Source of the DNA: PNNG01 sp046291695
Lineage (GTDB): Bacteria > Bacteroidota > Bacteroidia > UBA7662
NCBI GenBank assembly: GCA_046291695.1
Contig: JBKBSO010000010.1
Span: 73,535-137,534 of the forward strand
DNA length: 64,000 nt
Reading direction: 5' to 3'
The notes beneath the pieces are model-generated. The model saw nothing but the letters and a program-made list of their open reading frames with translations. It was not told the DNA's origin and did no database searches. Shown here in pieces: positions 8,515-17,822 of the stretch. Within the stretch, counting starts at the first letter, position 1. Each line of letters opens with the position of its first letter. A program made the position numbers and the translations under genes.

Positions 8515-10056
8515 TTAATGTTTAATAACACGGCTGCTAAACTGCCGATCGCCACTTTGCAATTGCAACAAATAGATGCCCGGCGCCATGGCTGGTGCTA
8601 TTTGCCATTCGCGTTCGCCTGCACTTAACTGGCTTTGGTAAATCATGCGGCCGGTAAGGTCGTACAGGCGCAGCTTTCCGTTTTGCGAAAGGCTTTCTTC
8701 GAGCACAATGCGCAGTTCGTCATGAAATGGATTGGGATAAACCTTGGCTTGCAACTTCGAAGGCAGGGTTTTAGCACTGGCATACAGCCCTTCGCAACTA
8801 AAGCTTTGGGCGTTGTACCAAGTGCGTACCGCATCGGCATGTTCGCGCATAACCGTAATGCTGTTGAGGTAGCTGTTACCACGACCATACACATAAGCGA
8901 AATCAACACATAGTGAGGCACCAGCGGGCAAACTGAGGGCAGGCATCACGCCCAATCCCCTGCGATCGCCCGGGAGATTGCCCAAGCTGAGTTCATTGGA
9001 ACCCGTACCTGCCACCGGATCGCCCGAAAACATAAACTGCTCGGGCAATGGCTGCCCGGCCAAATTCAGCCCCTGCATATAGGCATACTTCTGCACAAAA
9101 CTGCTTGGGTTTCCCAAAGCCGAAGTGTCGTTGTTGTAGTAAATAAAGCGGTTCATCGGATGCGACAAAAACAACACAGCTTGGGCCGGCGGGTTGGTGC
9201 CATAGCCGCCTTGGGTCGAATCGTCGTTGTTGGTGGCATTGTAGCCGTAATACATATCACGAGCAGGGTCGGAGCCCACAAAATCGTCGGTATAGGCGCC
9301 AATGTCGAGGTCGGTCCAATTGCCGATGTACAAGGTATCGTAATTGCGACCCGATACATTATGCAACCTTGCGCGCACAAAAATGGTGTTGTTCAGCGCT
9401 TCATTCCCGGGGATGTTTACCGCCCAGGTTTGGATACTCACATTCACATTCATGCGTGGATTGCCCGCTTGTTTGGCTGCCCGACTATCAGAAGCCAAGG
9501 CATGCACACTTTGATCGCCCAGAATAACAGGAAAATCGCCATCGGCCGGGTCGTATAGCCCGTCGCCATTGGTATCGTGAAAAGGTGCGAGCACGGGTGA
9601 TACACCACGACTGGTATCGCCGCTTCCGGGCCAGCGTTGCAAATCGAGACTAGGGGTATAACCGCTGTCGGCATAGCTCAAGCGGTGGCTGGCGATGTCG
9701 GAAGCATTCAGCTTGATGACCCGGTTGAAGGCTTGGCTCATCTGCCCCGGGGTATAGCTTCCAGAATCGGCTACCGGGCCAAAGTTGAATGCAGGGCCAC
9801 CTTCGTTACCTTGCGCATAGGTTTGCGCATTAACGTAGAGCATGCCCTGATCGTCGATGGCGCCAATCCAGAGGTTAGCAGCAAATATGGTGGTAAGTCC
9901 GCTTCCGCGCGGCACTTCAAAATTGCTAGCACTACCCGCCCAAAAGAGCGCGCCGTTCGGGAATACCCCTCCGGCTACGTTATTCAGGTCGAGTACCTGC
10001 GCCTGACTGCCATAACCCATTAGGCCAATTATAATAAGTAAAAAGTTCTTTTTCAT
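8515..10056 (-). CDS. secreted protein with T9SS sorting domain
   Basis: Protein of 513 residues with signal peptide MKKNFLLIIIGLMGYGSQAQ and a C-terminal type A sorting domain: VYPNPFHDEL, then LRLYDLTGRMIY, then PGIYLLQLQSG and a basic end. The middle (about 30-425) is rich in G, N, D, S and aromatic residues and includes DTNGDGLYDPADGDFP, a calcium-binding-like loop. This is a large repeat-poor extracellular protein common in Bacteroidota. It is probably exported through T9SS and either anchored or released. No enzymatic motif was recognised. Confidence 0.85.
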   Translation of the reverse strand: MKKNFLLIIIGLMGYGSQAQVLDLNNVAGGVFPNGALFWAGSASNFEVPRGSGLTTIFAANLWIGAIDDQGMLYVNAQTYAQGNEGGPAFNFGPVADSGSYTPGQMSQAFNRVIKLNASDIASHRLSYADSGYTPSLDLQRWPGSGDTSRGVSPVLAPFHDTNGDGLYDPADGDFPVILGDQSVHALASDSRAAKQAGNPRMNVNVSIQTWAVNIPGNEALNNTIFVRARLHNVSGRNYDTLYIGNWTDLDIGAYTDDFVGSDPARDMYYGYNATNNDDSTQGGYGTNPPAQAVLFLSHPMNRFIYYNNDTSALGNPSSFVQKYAYMQGLNLAGQPLPEQFMFSGDPVAGTGSNELSLGNLPGDRRGLGVMPALSLPAGASLCVDFAYVYGRGNSYLNSITVMREHADAVRTWYNAQSFSCEGLYASAKTLPSKLQAKVYPNPFHDELRIVLEESLSQNGKLRLYDLTGRMIYQSQLSAGEREWQIAPAMAPGIYLLQLQSGDRQFSSRVIKH

Positions 10057-10521
10057 AGTGTTTGATTTAAATGAAAGTCAATCCTACAAAGTAAAGGGCT
10101 TTGAAAGGGGTGTGCCATACCTAAATCAGGGTATTTTCAGCGGGTCCTTAGCCGAATGACTCCTAAAAGCATTGTCTTGCGTTACGGTGCTGAGTCGCAG
10201 AGACATTTATGGCGGTTGATTGACCCTAGATGAGACCATCAACAGTATGCCCTTGAACTGACTTTTCTTATCAGTACTATGAATGACTGCACCTAAGGCT
10301 GAGGTATCGGAGCCTTTTGCGGTGCATGCTTCGCATTTCCAGCTGTACCGACGATGCTGTCGGCATCTAATGAAGGGCACAGAGAACAGCGTTCGAAGCG
10401 CTTCATTTGATGCTTACATCCAAGGGCGGTCCCGCCTGGCTGTCGCAAGCCATGCGACTTAAAACAAGCAAGGTTATGCAGTTTTAGCCGAAGAATTTGC
10501 ATTTGTTGATTAAATTGCTGC
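10057..10521. other. 465-bp intergenic region
   Basis: Divergent promoter region between a minus-strand and a plus-strand T9SS cargo gene. I see a few small hairpins (for example CCGACgatgctGTCGG near 10347-10362) but no -7 box in a convincing place and no RNA gene. A short minus-strand frame that overlaps the start of the next gene has no protein character. Confidence 0.45.
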
Positions 10522-11898
10522 ATGAAAAATGCAATGCTTGGCTTGTTTCTCGTCCTGCTGTCGTGGGGCGCACAGGCCCAAACCCCCATTCAGTTGGGGA
10601 ATACAGCAGTAGATACGCATACGGTTATTGGTGGCATCGACATTCCCTGGGAAATTGTATGGGGCCCCGACAACCACCTCTGGATGACCGAGCGTTACGG
10701 CCGGGTAAGTCGCGTAAATCCTGAAAACGGACAGCAAGAGGTGTTACTGGTGCTTAACGACTGCCATGCGGTGGGGGAGTCGGGTTTATTGGGCATGACC
10801 TTGCACCCAAACTTCCCCGACTCGGCCTACCTCTACCTGGTGTACACCTATTTACAAGGCAATCAGATTCGCGAGCGGTTGGTGCGTTACACCTACAACA
10901 GTGGTGCGGGCCAGTTGCAGCAGGCTTTAATTTTGCTTGACGGCATACCGGCCGCTTCTACCCACAATGGGTCGCGTTTACAGTTTTTACCCGATGGCAG
11001 TTTGTTGATGACCACCGGTGATGCCCAAAACCTCAACGCTCCCCCAGATACCAGCTCGCTGCTGGGCAAGGTGCTCCGCCTATGGCCTGATGGCAGCATT
11101 CCTGCCGATAATCCGTTTCCGGGAAATTATGTGTACAGCTATGGTCATCGAAACGCCCAAGGCATGTTCCTGCATCCGAATGGCAAGATTTACCTGTCGG
11201 AACATGGCCCCGCCACCGACGATGAGTTGAACATCATCCTCCCCGGACGCCATTACGGTTGGCCTACGGTAAATGGCTACTGCAACACGCCGGCTGAAGT
11301 GGCCTATTGCCAGGCCAACCAGGTGGTAGAACCCATCCGGGCATGGACGCCCACCATTGCCCCTGCCGGCATGATCTGGTATGGATCTGGTCATTTACCT
11401 GTATTCGAAAACAGCATTATCCTTACAACCTTGAAAAACGAACGGCTGTACGTGATGCAATTGAATGCGAGTGGAGATAGTGTGCTGAGCGAAAATACCT
11501 ACCTCTACGGTCTGTTTGGCCGCTTGAGGGCTTTATGCACCGACCCCTGGGGACGATTGTATTTGGCTACCAACGGGCCTAGTTGGTCGAATACCCAACC
11601 TTTTACCCACCGCATTGTGCGGTTGAGTGCAGCAGGGAGCCAGTTGGGCTTGGCGAAAAATGTACTTCACAGTCAAAGCGTTTACCCCAATCCGCTCAAT
11701 CAAGAGAGCAGGCTTGAACTTCCGGCCCATTTCGAAGGCCAAAGCTTTGGATTGTACGATGTCACTGGTCGATTGCTGCGCACTTACCAGTACCAGATGC
11801 CCTATTTACTCCTCCATGCCAGCGATTTGCCTGCCGGTGTGTATGTACTCAAACATCAATCTTCAGTTGCTCAGCTTAAACTTATTAAGGCCCAGTAA
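10522..11898 (+). CDS. PQQ-type sugar dehydrogenase with T9SS tail
   Basis: 458 residues. After a signal peptide (ending AQAQ) comes a six-bladed beta-propeller of the soluble aldose sugar dehydrogenase / glucose-sorbosone dehydrogenase type: IPWEIVWGPDNHLWMTER, GLLGMTLHPNFP, HNGSRLQFLPDGSLLMTTGD, SYGHRNAQG and EHGPATDDELN are all characteristic. The last 75 residues (VYPNPLNQESR, LYDVTGRLLR, PAGVYVLKHQS) are a T9SS sorting domain. It probably oxidises sugars at the cell surface with PQQ. No PQQ synthesis genes are in view. Confidence 0.88.
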   Translation: MKNAMLGLFLVLLSWGAQAQTPIQLGNTAVDTHTVIGGIDIPWEIVWGPDNHLWMTERYGRVSRVNPENGQQEVLLVLNDCHAVGESGLLGMTLHPNFPDSAYLYLVYTYLQGNQIRERLVRYTYNSGAGQLQQALILLDGIPAASTHNGSRLQFLPDGSLLMTTGDAQNLNAPPDTSSLLGKVLRLWPDGSIPADNPFPGNYVYSYGHRNAQGMFLHPNGKIYLSEHGPATDDELNIILPGRHYGWPTVNGYCNTPAEVAYCQANQVVEPIRAWTPTIAPAGMIWYGSGHLPVFENSIILTTLKNERLYVMQLNASGDSVLSENTYLYGLFGRLRALCTDPWGRLYLATNGPSWSNTQPFTHRIVRLSAAGSQLGLAKNVLHSQSVYPNPLNQESRLELPAHFEGQSFGLYDVTGRLLRTYQYQMPYLLLHASDLPAGVYVLKHQSSVAQLKLIKAQ

Positions 11899-11948
11899 GA
11901 GAAGGAGAATTCATCCTTTTTGCCTACATTCACTTCAAAATCTGACTT

Positions 11949-12353
11949 ATGAAACACCTTCAATATTTGGGCCTGCTTTGGGCGGTTATTGTACTGTATG
12001 CTTGCAACCCCGACCGCAAAGAGGTGACCTCCAATGACTGGATTCCGGTAAATGTGCGCCTGAACAGCAGCGACAGCTTGCGTACTACCAGCAATATTTA
12101 CACAATGAGTTTCGAAGGGCGTCGGAATTTCAACCTACAGCTTACGGTAAATACATGCGGCGGCAAGGTTGAATTTAAGCCCAATAATGTGGTTCTGTTT
12201 AACGATATCGGCTGCACCGAAGCTTGTTGCGACAGCGAGTTTGCCGGCATGGTCCTGGAAGTTCTTAAAAATGTTAACCGCTACCAGTTCAATGAAGAGT
12301 TCCTGAATATGAGTGGGAACAACGGCGAAGAAATTAGTTTCATTCGCAAATAG
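11949..12353 (+). CDS. small lipoprotein, unknown
   Basis: 134 residues with a lipoprotein signal (lipobox VLYAC, Cys about 19). The mature part is a mixed beta protein with four further cysteines (TCGG, GCTEACC), a likely disulfide or metal cluster: CTEACCDSEF is notable. No known family recognised with confidence; it has the size of META/HslJ-like periplasmic lipoproteins. It follows the sugar dehydrogenase by 50 bp in the same direction and may be cotranscribed. Confidence 0.7.
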   Translation: MKHLQYLGLLWAVIVLYACNPDRKEVTSNDWIPVNVRLNSSDSLRTTSNIYTMSFEGRRNFNLQLTVNTCGGKVEFKPNNVVLFNDIGCTEACCDSEFAGMVLEVLKNVNRYQFNEEFLNMSGNNGEEISFIRK

Positions 12354-12390
12354 CTTTTGGATGATTGAACTTTTGCCTGCCAAAATGCCT

Positions 12391-12398
12391 TAACTTTG
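12391..12398 (+). promoter_or_regulatory. -7 box upstream of bacilliredoxin
   Basis: TAACTTTG, a perfect TAnnTTTG box, 48 bp before the bacilliredoxin start. A TTTG sits 15 bp upstream at 12372-12375, slightly closer than the usual spacing for a -33 element. Confidence 0.55.
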
Positions 12399-12446
12399 TG
12401 CGGTTTTTCGGCCATCGCCGAAAATTTAAACTAAAAAACAAATACA

Positions 12447-12860
12447 ATGGCATATCCTGAATTTATGGTAGCGCCCATGCGCAAAGATTTAACAGAGGTG
12501 GGTTTTACTGAGCTTAAAACTCCTGAAGAAGTAGAAGTGGCAATAAAAAAAGAAGGAACCACTTTGTTGGTGGTGAATTCGGTTTGTGGTTGTGCGGCGG
12601 CTAACGCGCGTCCGGCGGTAAAACGTGCCATTCAACATGCGAAGCATCCCCAACAATTAACCACGGTGTTTGCCGGCATGGAAGTGGAAGCAGTAACCGT
12701 TGCCCGCAATTATATGTTGCCTTATCCACCCTCGTCGCCCAGCATTGCGCTGTTCAAAGATGGTCAGTTGGTGCACATGCTCGAGCGTCATCACATCGAA
12801 GGCCGCTCGGCCGATATGATTGCCGCCAACCTGGTGGATGCCTTTGATGCGCATTGCTAA
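12447..12860 (+). CDS. BrxA/BrxB family bacilliredoxin
   Basis: 137 residues, the normal family length. Thioredoxin-like fold of the YphP/YqiW family with the CGC redox motif in VVNSVCGCAAANARP (Cys about 49 and 51). The conserved segments TVFAGMEVEAV, LPYPPSSPSIALFKDG and ERHHIEGR are present. In Firmicutes these proteins remove bacillithiol from oxidised proteins; here a role in thiol redox repair is inferred. It is a single-gene unit with its own promoter box and a strong terminator. Confidence 0.93.
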   Translation: MAYPEFMVAPMRKDLTEVGFTELKTPEEVEVAIKKEGTTLLVVNSVCGCAAANARPAVKRAIQHAKHPQQLTTVFAGMEVEAVTVARNYMLPYPPSSPSIALFKDGQLVHMLERHHIEGRSADMIAANLVDAFDAHC

Positions 12861-12880
12861 GCTTCGGCTGTAATCGAAAA

Positions 12881-12916
12881 AAAACCGCCTTTGACGTAAG
12901 TCAGAGGCGGTTTTTT
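12881..12916 (+). terminator. intrinsic terminator after bacilliredoxin
   Basis: Strong hairpin: AACCGCCT and TGAC pair with GTCA and AGGCGGTT around a GTAA loop, followed by TTTTTT. The A-rich 5' side also lets it act on the other strand. Confidence 0.85.
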
Positions 12917-12996
12917 AATTAGCAGGCTTTTCACCGCAATCAAGAAAAGAAACATCTTTCACATGGGATGCGAGCCGGATAACGTCAACTGCCGAA

Positions 12997-13776
12997 TTAA
13001 TTAAAGACGTTGGATTTGTTGGCCAAGGCTTGTTTGGTCGCAGCATAGCCTATTTCGTACATTTCCTCCCCTTTGTCGAGCGAAAAAAGATGGTAAGATT
13101 CCATCAGGGCAGGCTCGATGTACAAATCGCACATGGGAATGCTTTTGGCCACGTTGTTGTGAATGGCAATGTTCAGGATGCGTTCCATGCTTTGCATCCA
13201 GCCTTCAATTTTTTCAATTTGTCCCACCGGATTTACGTTAATGCCCACCAGTTGGTTGCATTGTCCGTGTATAGGACTTGCTGGCAGGTTGTCGGTAAGG
13301 CCGCCGTCTACAAACAGGCGCTTATCGTAGCGGATGGGTTCAAATAGCATGGGAATGGCGCAGGAGGCGAGTATAGGTAATATCAACTCTCCTTTATTGA
13401 TGTAGCGCACTTTGCCCATGCTAAAATCGGTAGCGGCTACCCAGAGTGGGAGGTTAAGTTCTTCAAAGCTTTGGGCCCGAAGGTGTTTTTTTAAGGCTTT
13501 TTTTAAGCCAGCCGAACTGAGCAAGCCTGGGCTACTCCACTTAAATTTAACGAGATTGAAGTTTTTTTCTTCGTCGAAAATGTTTTTGATTTCGGCGGGT
13601 GTATGGCCATCGGCCAACAAGGCGCCAATGATGGCGCCTACACTGGTTCCCGAGATGATGTTGAAACGATAACCGGCCTCGTATAAGGCAGCCAATGCTC
13701 CCAAATGGGCGTAACCCTTGGCAGCACCGCCCGACAGTACAAGGCCGGTTTCAAAACTATGTGCTTGTGCACTCAT
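12997..13776 (-). CDS. patatin-like phospholipase
   Basis: 259 residues; a patatin/RssA-like serine acyl hydrolase. Seen: the oxyanion loop SGGAAKGYAHLG (about 15-26), the nucleophile elbow GTSVG (about 43-47) and the catalytic Asp in VDGGLTDNLP (about 174-183). It probably acts on phospholipids or other acyl esters at the inner membrane. Its ATG overlaps the stop of recA by 4 bp (ATGA), so the two genes are translationally coupled in one operon. Confidence 0.88.
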   Translation of the reverse strand: MSAQAHSFETGLVLSGGAAKGYAHLGALAALYEAGYRFNIISGTSVGAIIGALLADGHTPAEIKNIFDEEKNFNLVKFKWSSPGLLSSAGLKKALKKHLRAQSFEELNLPLWVAATDFSMGKVRYINKGELILPILASCAIPMLFEPIRYDKRLFVDGGLTDNLPASPIHGQCNQLVGINVNPVGQIEKIEGWMQSMERILNIAIHNNVAKSIPMCDLYIEPALMESYHLFSLDKGEEMYEIGYAATKQALANKSNVFN

Positions 13777-14804
13777 GCTTCTTGTTCAGCAGGGGCAGCG
13801 TTGGCTGCCAGTTTTGCTTTAAAATGATCTTTGATTTTGATTTCAATTTCATCGGCCAAATCTGGATTGTCGCTAAGAAGTTGTTTTACGGCATCGCGTC
13901 CTTGTCCCAGTTTGGTTTCGCCATAGCTGTACCAAGAGCCGCTTTTTTTAACGATGTTCAACTCGCTGCCGAGGTCTACAATTTCACCTACTTTCGATAC
14001 ACCTTCGCCATATACAATGTCGAATTCACACTGGCGGAAAGGTGGTGCCACCTTGTTTTTTACTACTTTCATGCGTACCCGGTTTCCGGTAACGTCCAAA
14101 CCATCTTTGATTTGGCCAATACGACGAATGTCGAGGCGGATAGATGCATAAAATTTAAGGGCATTACCACCGGTGGTGGTTTCGGGATTGCCGAACATCA
14201 CCCCAATTTTCTCACGCAATTGGTTAATGAAAATACAAACACAACCGGTTTTGTTGATGCTGCCGGTAAGTTTACGCAAGGCTTGCGACATCAGACGGGC
14301 TTGTAAGCCCATGGAGGAGTCGCCCATCTCGCCTTCAATTTCGGCCTTCGGCACCAAGGCCGCTACAGAGTCAATCACCAGGATGTCGATGGCACCGGAA
14401 CGAATCAGGTTGTCGGCAATCTCAAGGGCTTGTTCACCATTATCGGGTTGAGAGATCAGCAGATTTTCAGTATCAATGCCCAGGTTTTCGGCATAAGCCT
14501 TATCAAAAGCATGTTCAGCATCTACAAAAGCCGCTATGCCCCCCTTTTTCTGGGCTTCGGCTATGGCATGCAATGCAATGGTGGTTTTTCCCGATGATTC
14601 AGGACCGTAAATTTCTACCACCCGGCCCCGCGGAAAGCCACCTATACCCAAGGCAATGTCTAAACCCAGCGAACCGGTAGGAATAACATCCACATTTACC
14701 ACACGGGCATCACCCATCTTCATCACCACGCCTTTGCCATAGGATTTCTCCAGCTTGTCGAGCGTGAGCTGCAGGGCCTTCATCTTCTCATTCTGTGTAC
14801 TCAT
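13773..14804 (-). CDS. recA: recombinase RecA
   Basis: 343 residues. DNA-dependent ATPase for homologous recombination and the SOS response. Seen: Walker A GPESSGKT, the MAW-type ILVIDSVAALVPKAEIEGEMGD with Walker B, loop L2 NQLREKIGVMFGNPETTTGGNALKFYASIRLDIRR (described by its key residues N..G..P.T..GG), and the C-terminal acidic/alanine tail. The start MSTQNEKMKAL fits the family. It is followed without a gap by the patatin gene. Confidence 0.97.
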   Translation of the reverse strand: MSTQNEKMKALQLTLDKLEKSYGKGVVMKMGDARVVNVDVIPTGSLGLDIALGIGGFPRGRVVEIYGPESSGKTTIALHAIAEAQKKGGIAAFVDAEHAFDKAYAENLGIDTENLLISQPDNGEQALEIADNLIRSGAIDILVIDSVAALVPKAEIEGEMGDSSMGLQARLMSQALRKLTGSINKTGCVCIFINQLREKIGVMFGNPETTTGGNALKFYASIRLDIRRIGQIKDGLDVTGNRVRMKVVKNKVAPPFRQCEFDIVYGEGVSKVGEIVDLGSELNIVKKSGSWYSYGETKLGQGRDAVKQLLSDNPDLADEIEIKIKDHFKAKLAANAAPAEQEA

Positions 14805-14995
14805 ATCTGATTTATTAACTGTCGTTTCAGGCTTCTAATTTACGGACATATTTGCCCTCTTGGTTAACGCGTTTCCCGCATTCTTTTGCACAAATTGAAC
14901 AATTGGATGTGACATCTTATGTCAATATTTCAAAATTTGTATTAAACGGTGGTTTAGTTTTATTCGTTCTGTAGACAAGATTGTTGTTGTGTACT

Positions 14996-15003
14996 TATCT
15001 TTG
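14996..15003 (+). promoter_or_regulatory. -7 box beside a GTG start
   Basis: TATCTTTG, a perfect TAnnTTTG box, ends only 5 bp before the GTG start of the next gene. Transcription would start at or near that GTG, so the message may be leaderless or use a later start. Confidence 0.5.
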
Positions 15004-15008
15004 AAGGA

Positions 15009-15686
15009 GTGAAATACTTTATCACCATAGGTTTGCTGGCCCTGAGTTGTTGGGCTTCAGCGCAAAATAACGTGAACATATCCGACCGTAAGCCCGTGCA
15101 ACTCTCGGGTTTAACGGTGAGCGACGACAGCCTCGATATCGTGCCCTTTGTAACTATTTTGGTTAAAAACCGTTTTAAAGGCACCATCAGCGATAATCGC
15201 GGCTTCTTTTCTTTTGTTGCCCTTTATGGCGATACCGTAGTGTTTAGTGCGGTGGGTTATAAGCCTTCGGCCATGGTGGTAGACGATGAGGTGGTAGAAG
15301 ACGATATTTTTTCGGTACTCATGCCGCTTACCCGCGATACCATTCAATTGCCCATGGCGGTCATCTGGCCCTGGCCAAGTAAAGAGGCGTTCAGGGCCGA
15401 GTTTTTGGCGCTTGAGCTGAAAGATGATGCCTATAGCCGGGCCGCTAAAAATTTGGAAGCCGAACTCCTGGCACAATTGGCGTCGGCCATGACCATGGAT
15501 GCCTCCGAAAACCAGCGACTCTATATGCAAAAAACCATTGCCCAAACTTATTATGCCGGTGGGCAACAAAATTTTCACCAAATGGGTGGGCCAAATGCCA
15601 TCCCCATACCCAGCACCTTGCTCAATCCGCTTGCCTGGTCGGAATTTGTGAAAGCCATCAAACGCGGCGATTTCAAACGTAAATAA
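15009..15686 (+). CDS. secreted carboxypeptidase-regulatory-like protein
   Basis: 225 residues from a GTG start that opens a signal peptide (ending WASAQ). Residues about 28-105 form a CarboxypepD_reg-like beta sandwich: PVQLSGLTVSDDS, VPFVTILVKN, GTISDNRGFFSFVALYGDTVVFSAVGYKP. The remainder is helical and polar, without a recognised domain. Such domains are usual at the start of TonB-linked receptors, but this protein stops short of any barrel, so it is probably a periplasmic or surface accessory protein. Confidence 0.75.
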   Translation: MKYFITIGLLALSCWASAQNNVNISDRKPVQLSGLTVSDDSLDIVPFVTILVKNRFKGTISDNRGFFSFVALYGDTVVFSAVGYKPSAMVVDDEVVEDDIFSVLMPLTRDTIQLPMAVIWPWPSKEAFRAEFLALELKDDAYSRAAKNLEAELLAQLASAMTMDASENQRLYMQKTIAQTYYAGGQQNFHQMGGPNAIPIPSTLLNPLAWSEFVKAIKRGDFKRK

Positions 15687-15757
15687 ACCATAGCCGAAAC
15701 GCCCTCAACAGCAGGGCTGTTTAGTATTGGTGTTGGCTCCGAATCGGATTTTGATAC

Positions 15758-16051
15758 TTAATCGTAATTGCGCTGATGCAAAATGTGGTAAAGTACTGAT
15801 CGGTAGTATTTATCCAAAACAGGCTTATAATAATGCGGAACCGTGCCCTTAAAATAATAGTCGCGGGCTGCTCCGCGAATGTCCATAACCAGGGCTTTGA
15901 GCTCTTCAGGGCTTAATTTTTCAAGCCCTTTCACCATTTCAAGCTTGTTGCCTGCGATGGCTTGTTGCACCGAAATTTTGGCATCTGCCGAATTTCCAAA
16001 TCGACTCAGCATGTACTTGAGCCACACAAACAAGATCCCTTTTTTACGCAT
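15758..16051 (-). CDS. hypothetical protein (97 aa)
   Basis: A helical protein of 97 residues starting MRKKGILFVWLKYML, with charged amphipathic helices (SPEELKALVMDIRGAARDYYFKG). The composition is protein-like and no other frame competes. It is not recognised. It lies between a secreted protein and a large secreted unknown and is transcribed toward the former. Confidence 0.5.
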   Translation of the reverse strand: MRKKGILFVWLKYMLSRFGNSADAKISVQQAIAGNKLEMVKGLEKLSPEELKALVMDIRGAARDYYFKGTVPHYYKPVLDKYYRSVLYHILHQRNYD

Positions 16052-16160
16052 ATCTGGTATTTTTCCGCCATCACGTTTTCAAATTTAATTCAATAGCTTG
16101 TGATGCTCGCGCAAATATGTACGCAAAAATAAGCTTTATGGTTTTGTGTTTTTGTAAAAA

Positions 16161-17741
16161 TTAGTAAAAAGTTAATTTAACCAAACGGTAGGTTCCTTTA
16201 GGACTGTGGGCCAGGGCCAATACCTGGGTGCGGTTTAGTTGGAATGCGGAATAAGGCAAAATGATGCCTTCATCTTCTTTATTGTACCACAGCACATCAG
16301 CATCTAACTTGCCATATTTATCTACATAAGCAATAAAGGTGGAGCTGTTTTTGGTATCGGGCTTAATCATGCTTTCCTTTTTGTTCGGATCGCTGATGTT
16401 GGCATTGGCCGGATGGTCGTTGTAAATAAAGGCTACTTTATCGCGTACCATGCCGGTGATAAAGCTGATGCTTGCACCTTCTTCGTTTACAGGTGCCTGG
16501 TTGATGGCCATACTGGTTTGCCATTCTACTGACCCCCTTGCGTTAAAATTCACCACCATCATGCCCTGTATGTAATGGGTAATGGTACTCTTTTCATCGG
16601 GCCAACTAGATGGCTGCTGGCCTTTAGGCACTTCCTTATTTACCCGATAAATCTCACCAATCAGGTACACATTGCCATTGCTGCTCACCAAAATTTTAGG
16701 CTTCACATCCATCACGCCGCGAATTACTTTACGGGGGATATTGGTATCGACAAATTTTCGCTGCGTGGCCTTGTGTATTTCCGTAAATGCCTTATCCAAG
16801 GGTTCTACCGTTTTACGCAATACCTGATGCGTGATTACATCGGTAGTGGTAATGAAGCTGCCGTTGAGGCCCGAACGCTGGCTTGCCCCGTAAAAACCTG
16901 CTGCATGCAATTTGTCGTCAGATTTAAACAGGTTAATGGTGAGCTCATGCACAAAGGTGCCTTCTCCCAGATTTACCGGGTATTCGCGCAGCTTGCTTTC
17001 TTTGATGTCGTAATTCAGAATGGTCCAGTAATAAGGCAGTTCTACACGGGCCGGGCGCTTCGACATGTTCACATCTTGTACCTTGGCGGTCATGTACACA
17101 TGATCGCTACCGTCGGCAATGATGTCGCCGATATCGGCGGTTTTTACCTTAAAAGGAGTAGCAATCACCCGATCGGTGGCAATGGCCAGTTTGCTGTCAA
17201 AAAGCTTGTACACCAGGCGAGGAGCTTCGCCTTTGGCCACGGTTTCATTTCTGAAATAATAGAACAGCTTGGCGTCTTCACTCTTCCCCAAACGGGGAAT
17301 TACACTCCGCGGATCGATGCCTTCGGTGCCCTTAATTTCATCTACAATCACAAATTCGCTATCAAAAGTGCCTTCAGCTTCAAGCTTCCAAGCGTATATG
17401 GTGCGCACTTGTTCTGATTCATCGTAAAAGGAAGTAATCATCACCAGTTTATCTTCGATGCCCAGTACATCTACCAAATCATGCTTCTTTTTGGTAACCC
17501 CCGGCATTTTGAGGGGATAGCTGGCTTCGAGCTTGAGGTCGGCATCAAAGGCATGCAATTCATAGCTGTCGGCCTTTTTTTGGTGAAGTACGATGATGTT
17601 CGACCTGTCGGCCGATAGGATGCGGCTCTGACGACCATTGAGTTTTTCTTTGGTGGCTTCACCAACTTGCGAACCCAGCGATTGGGCCTGCGAATGGCCG
17701 GCTACACAAATTAACAATACGGCTATAATCAGCTTTTTCAT
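16161..17741 (-). CDS. secreted protein, paralogue of 40593-42062
   Basis: About 526 residues, starting at the ATG that opens the signal peptide (MKKLIIAVLLICVAGHSQAQ); an ATG seven codons earlier is less likely. The mature part alternates beta strands (VIVLHQKKADSYEL, LFYYFRN, VYLIGEIYRV, GSVEWQTSMAINQAP, KVAFIYNDHP), which suggests a beta-propeller. The last third matches the protein at 40593-42062 in order and pattern (GSVEW/GSVDW, IYNDH/IFNEE, a C-terminal RLVKLTF/GIFRLTF). No function known. Confidence 0.7.
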   Translation of the reverse strand: MKKLIIAVLLICVAGHSQAQSLGSQVGEATKEKLNGRQSRILSADRSNIIVLHQKKADSYELHAFDADLKLEASYPLKMPGVTKKKHDLVDVLGIEDKLVMITSFYDESEQVRTIYAWKLEAEGTFDSEFVIVDEIKGTEGIDPRSVIPRLGKSEDAKLFYYFRNETVAKGEAPRLVYKLFDSKLAIATDRVIATPFKVKTADIGDIIADGSDHVYMTAKVQDVNMSKRPARVELPYYWTILNYDIKESKLREYPVNLGEGTFVHELTINLFKSDDKLHAAGFYGASQRSGLNGSFITTTDVITHQVLRKTVEPLDKAFTEIHKATQRKFVDTNIPRKVIRGVMDVKPKILVSSNGNVYLIGEIYRVNKEVPKGQQPSSWPDEKSTITHYIQGMMVVNFNARGSVEWQTSMAINQAPVNEEGASISFITGMVRDKVAFIYNDHPANANISDPNKKESMIKPDTKNSSTFIAYVDKYGKLDADVLWYNKEDEGIILPYSAFQLNRTQVLALAHSPKGTYRLVKLTFY

Positions 17742-17822
17742 ATTCAATTTTTTATTGCCCACAGCTACGAGCGCATGGGCTAAATTAAGGAATTCGTAAA
17801 ACTTTTGACGATGTGTAAAAAA

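Noticed and set aside
10057..10521. Possible riboswitch or small RNA before the sugar dehydrogenase
   Set aside because: Only small unrelated hairpins; no known consensus could be matched.
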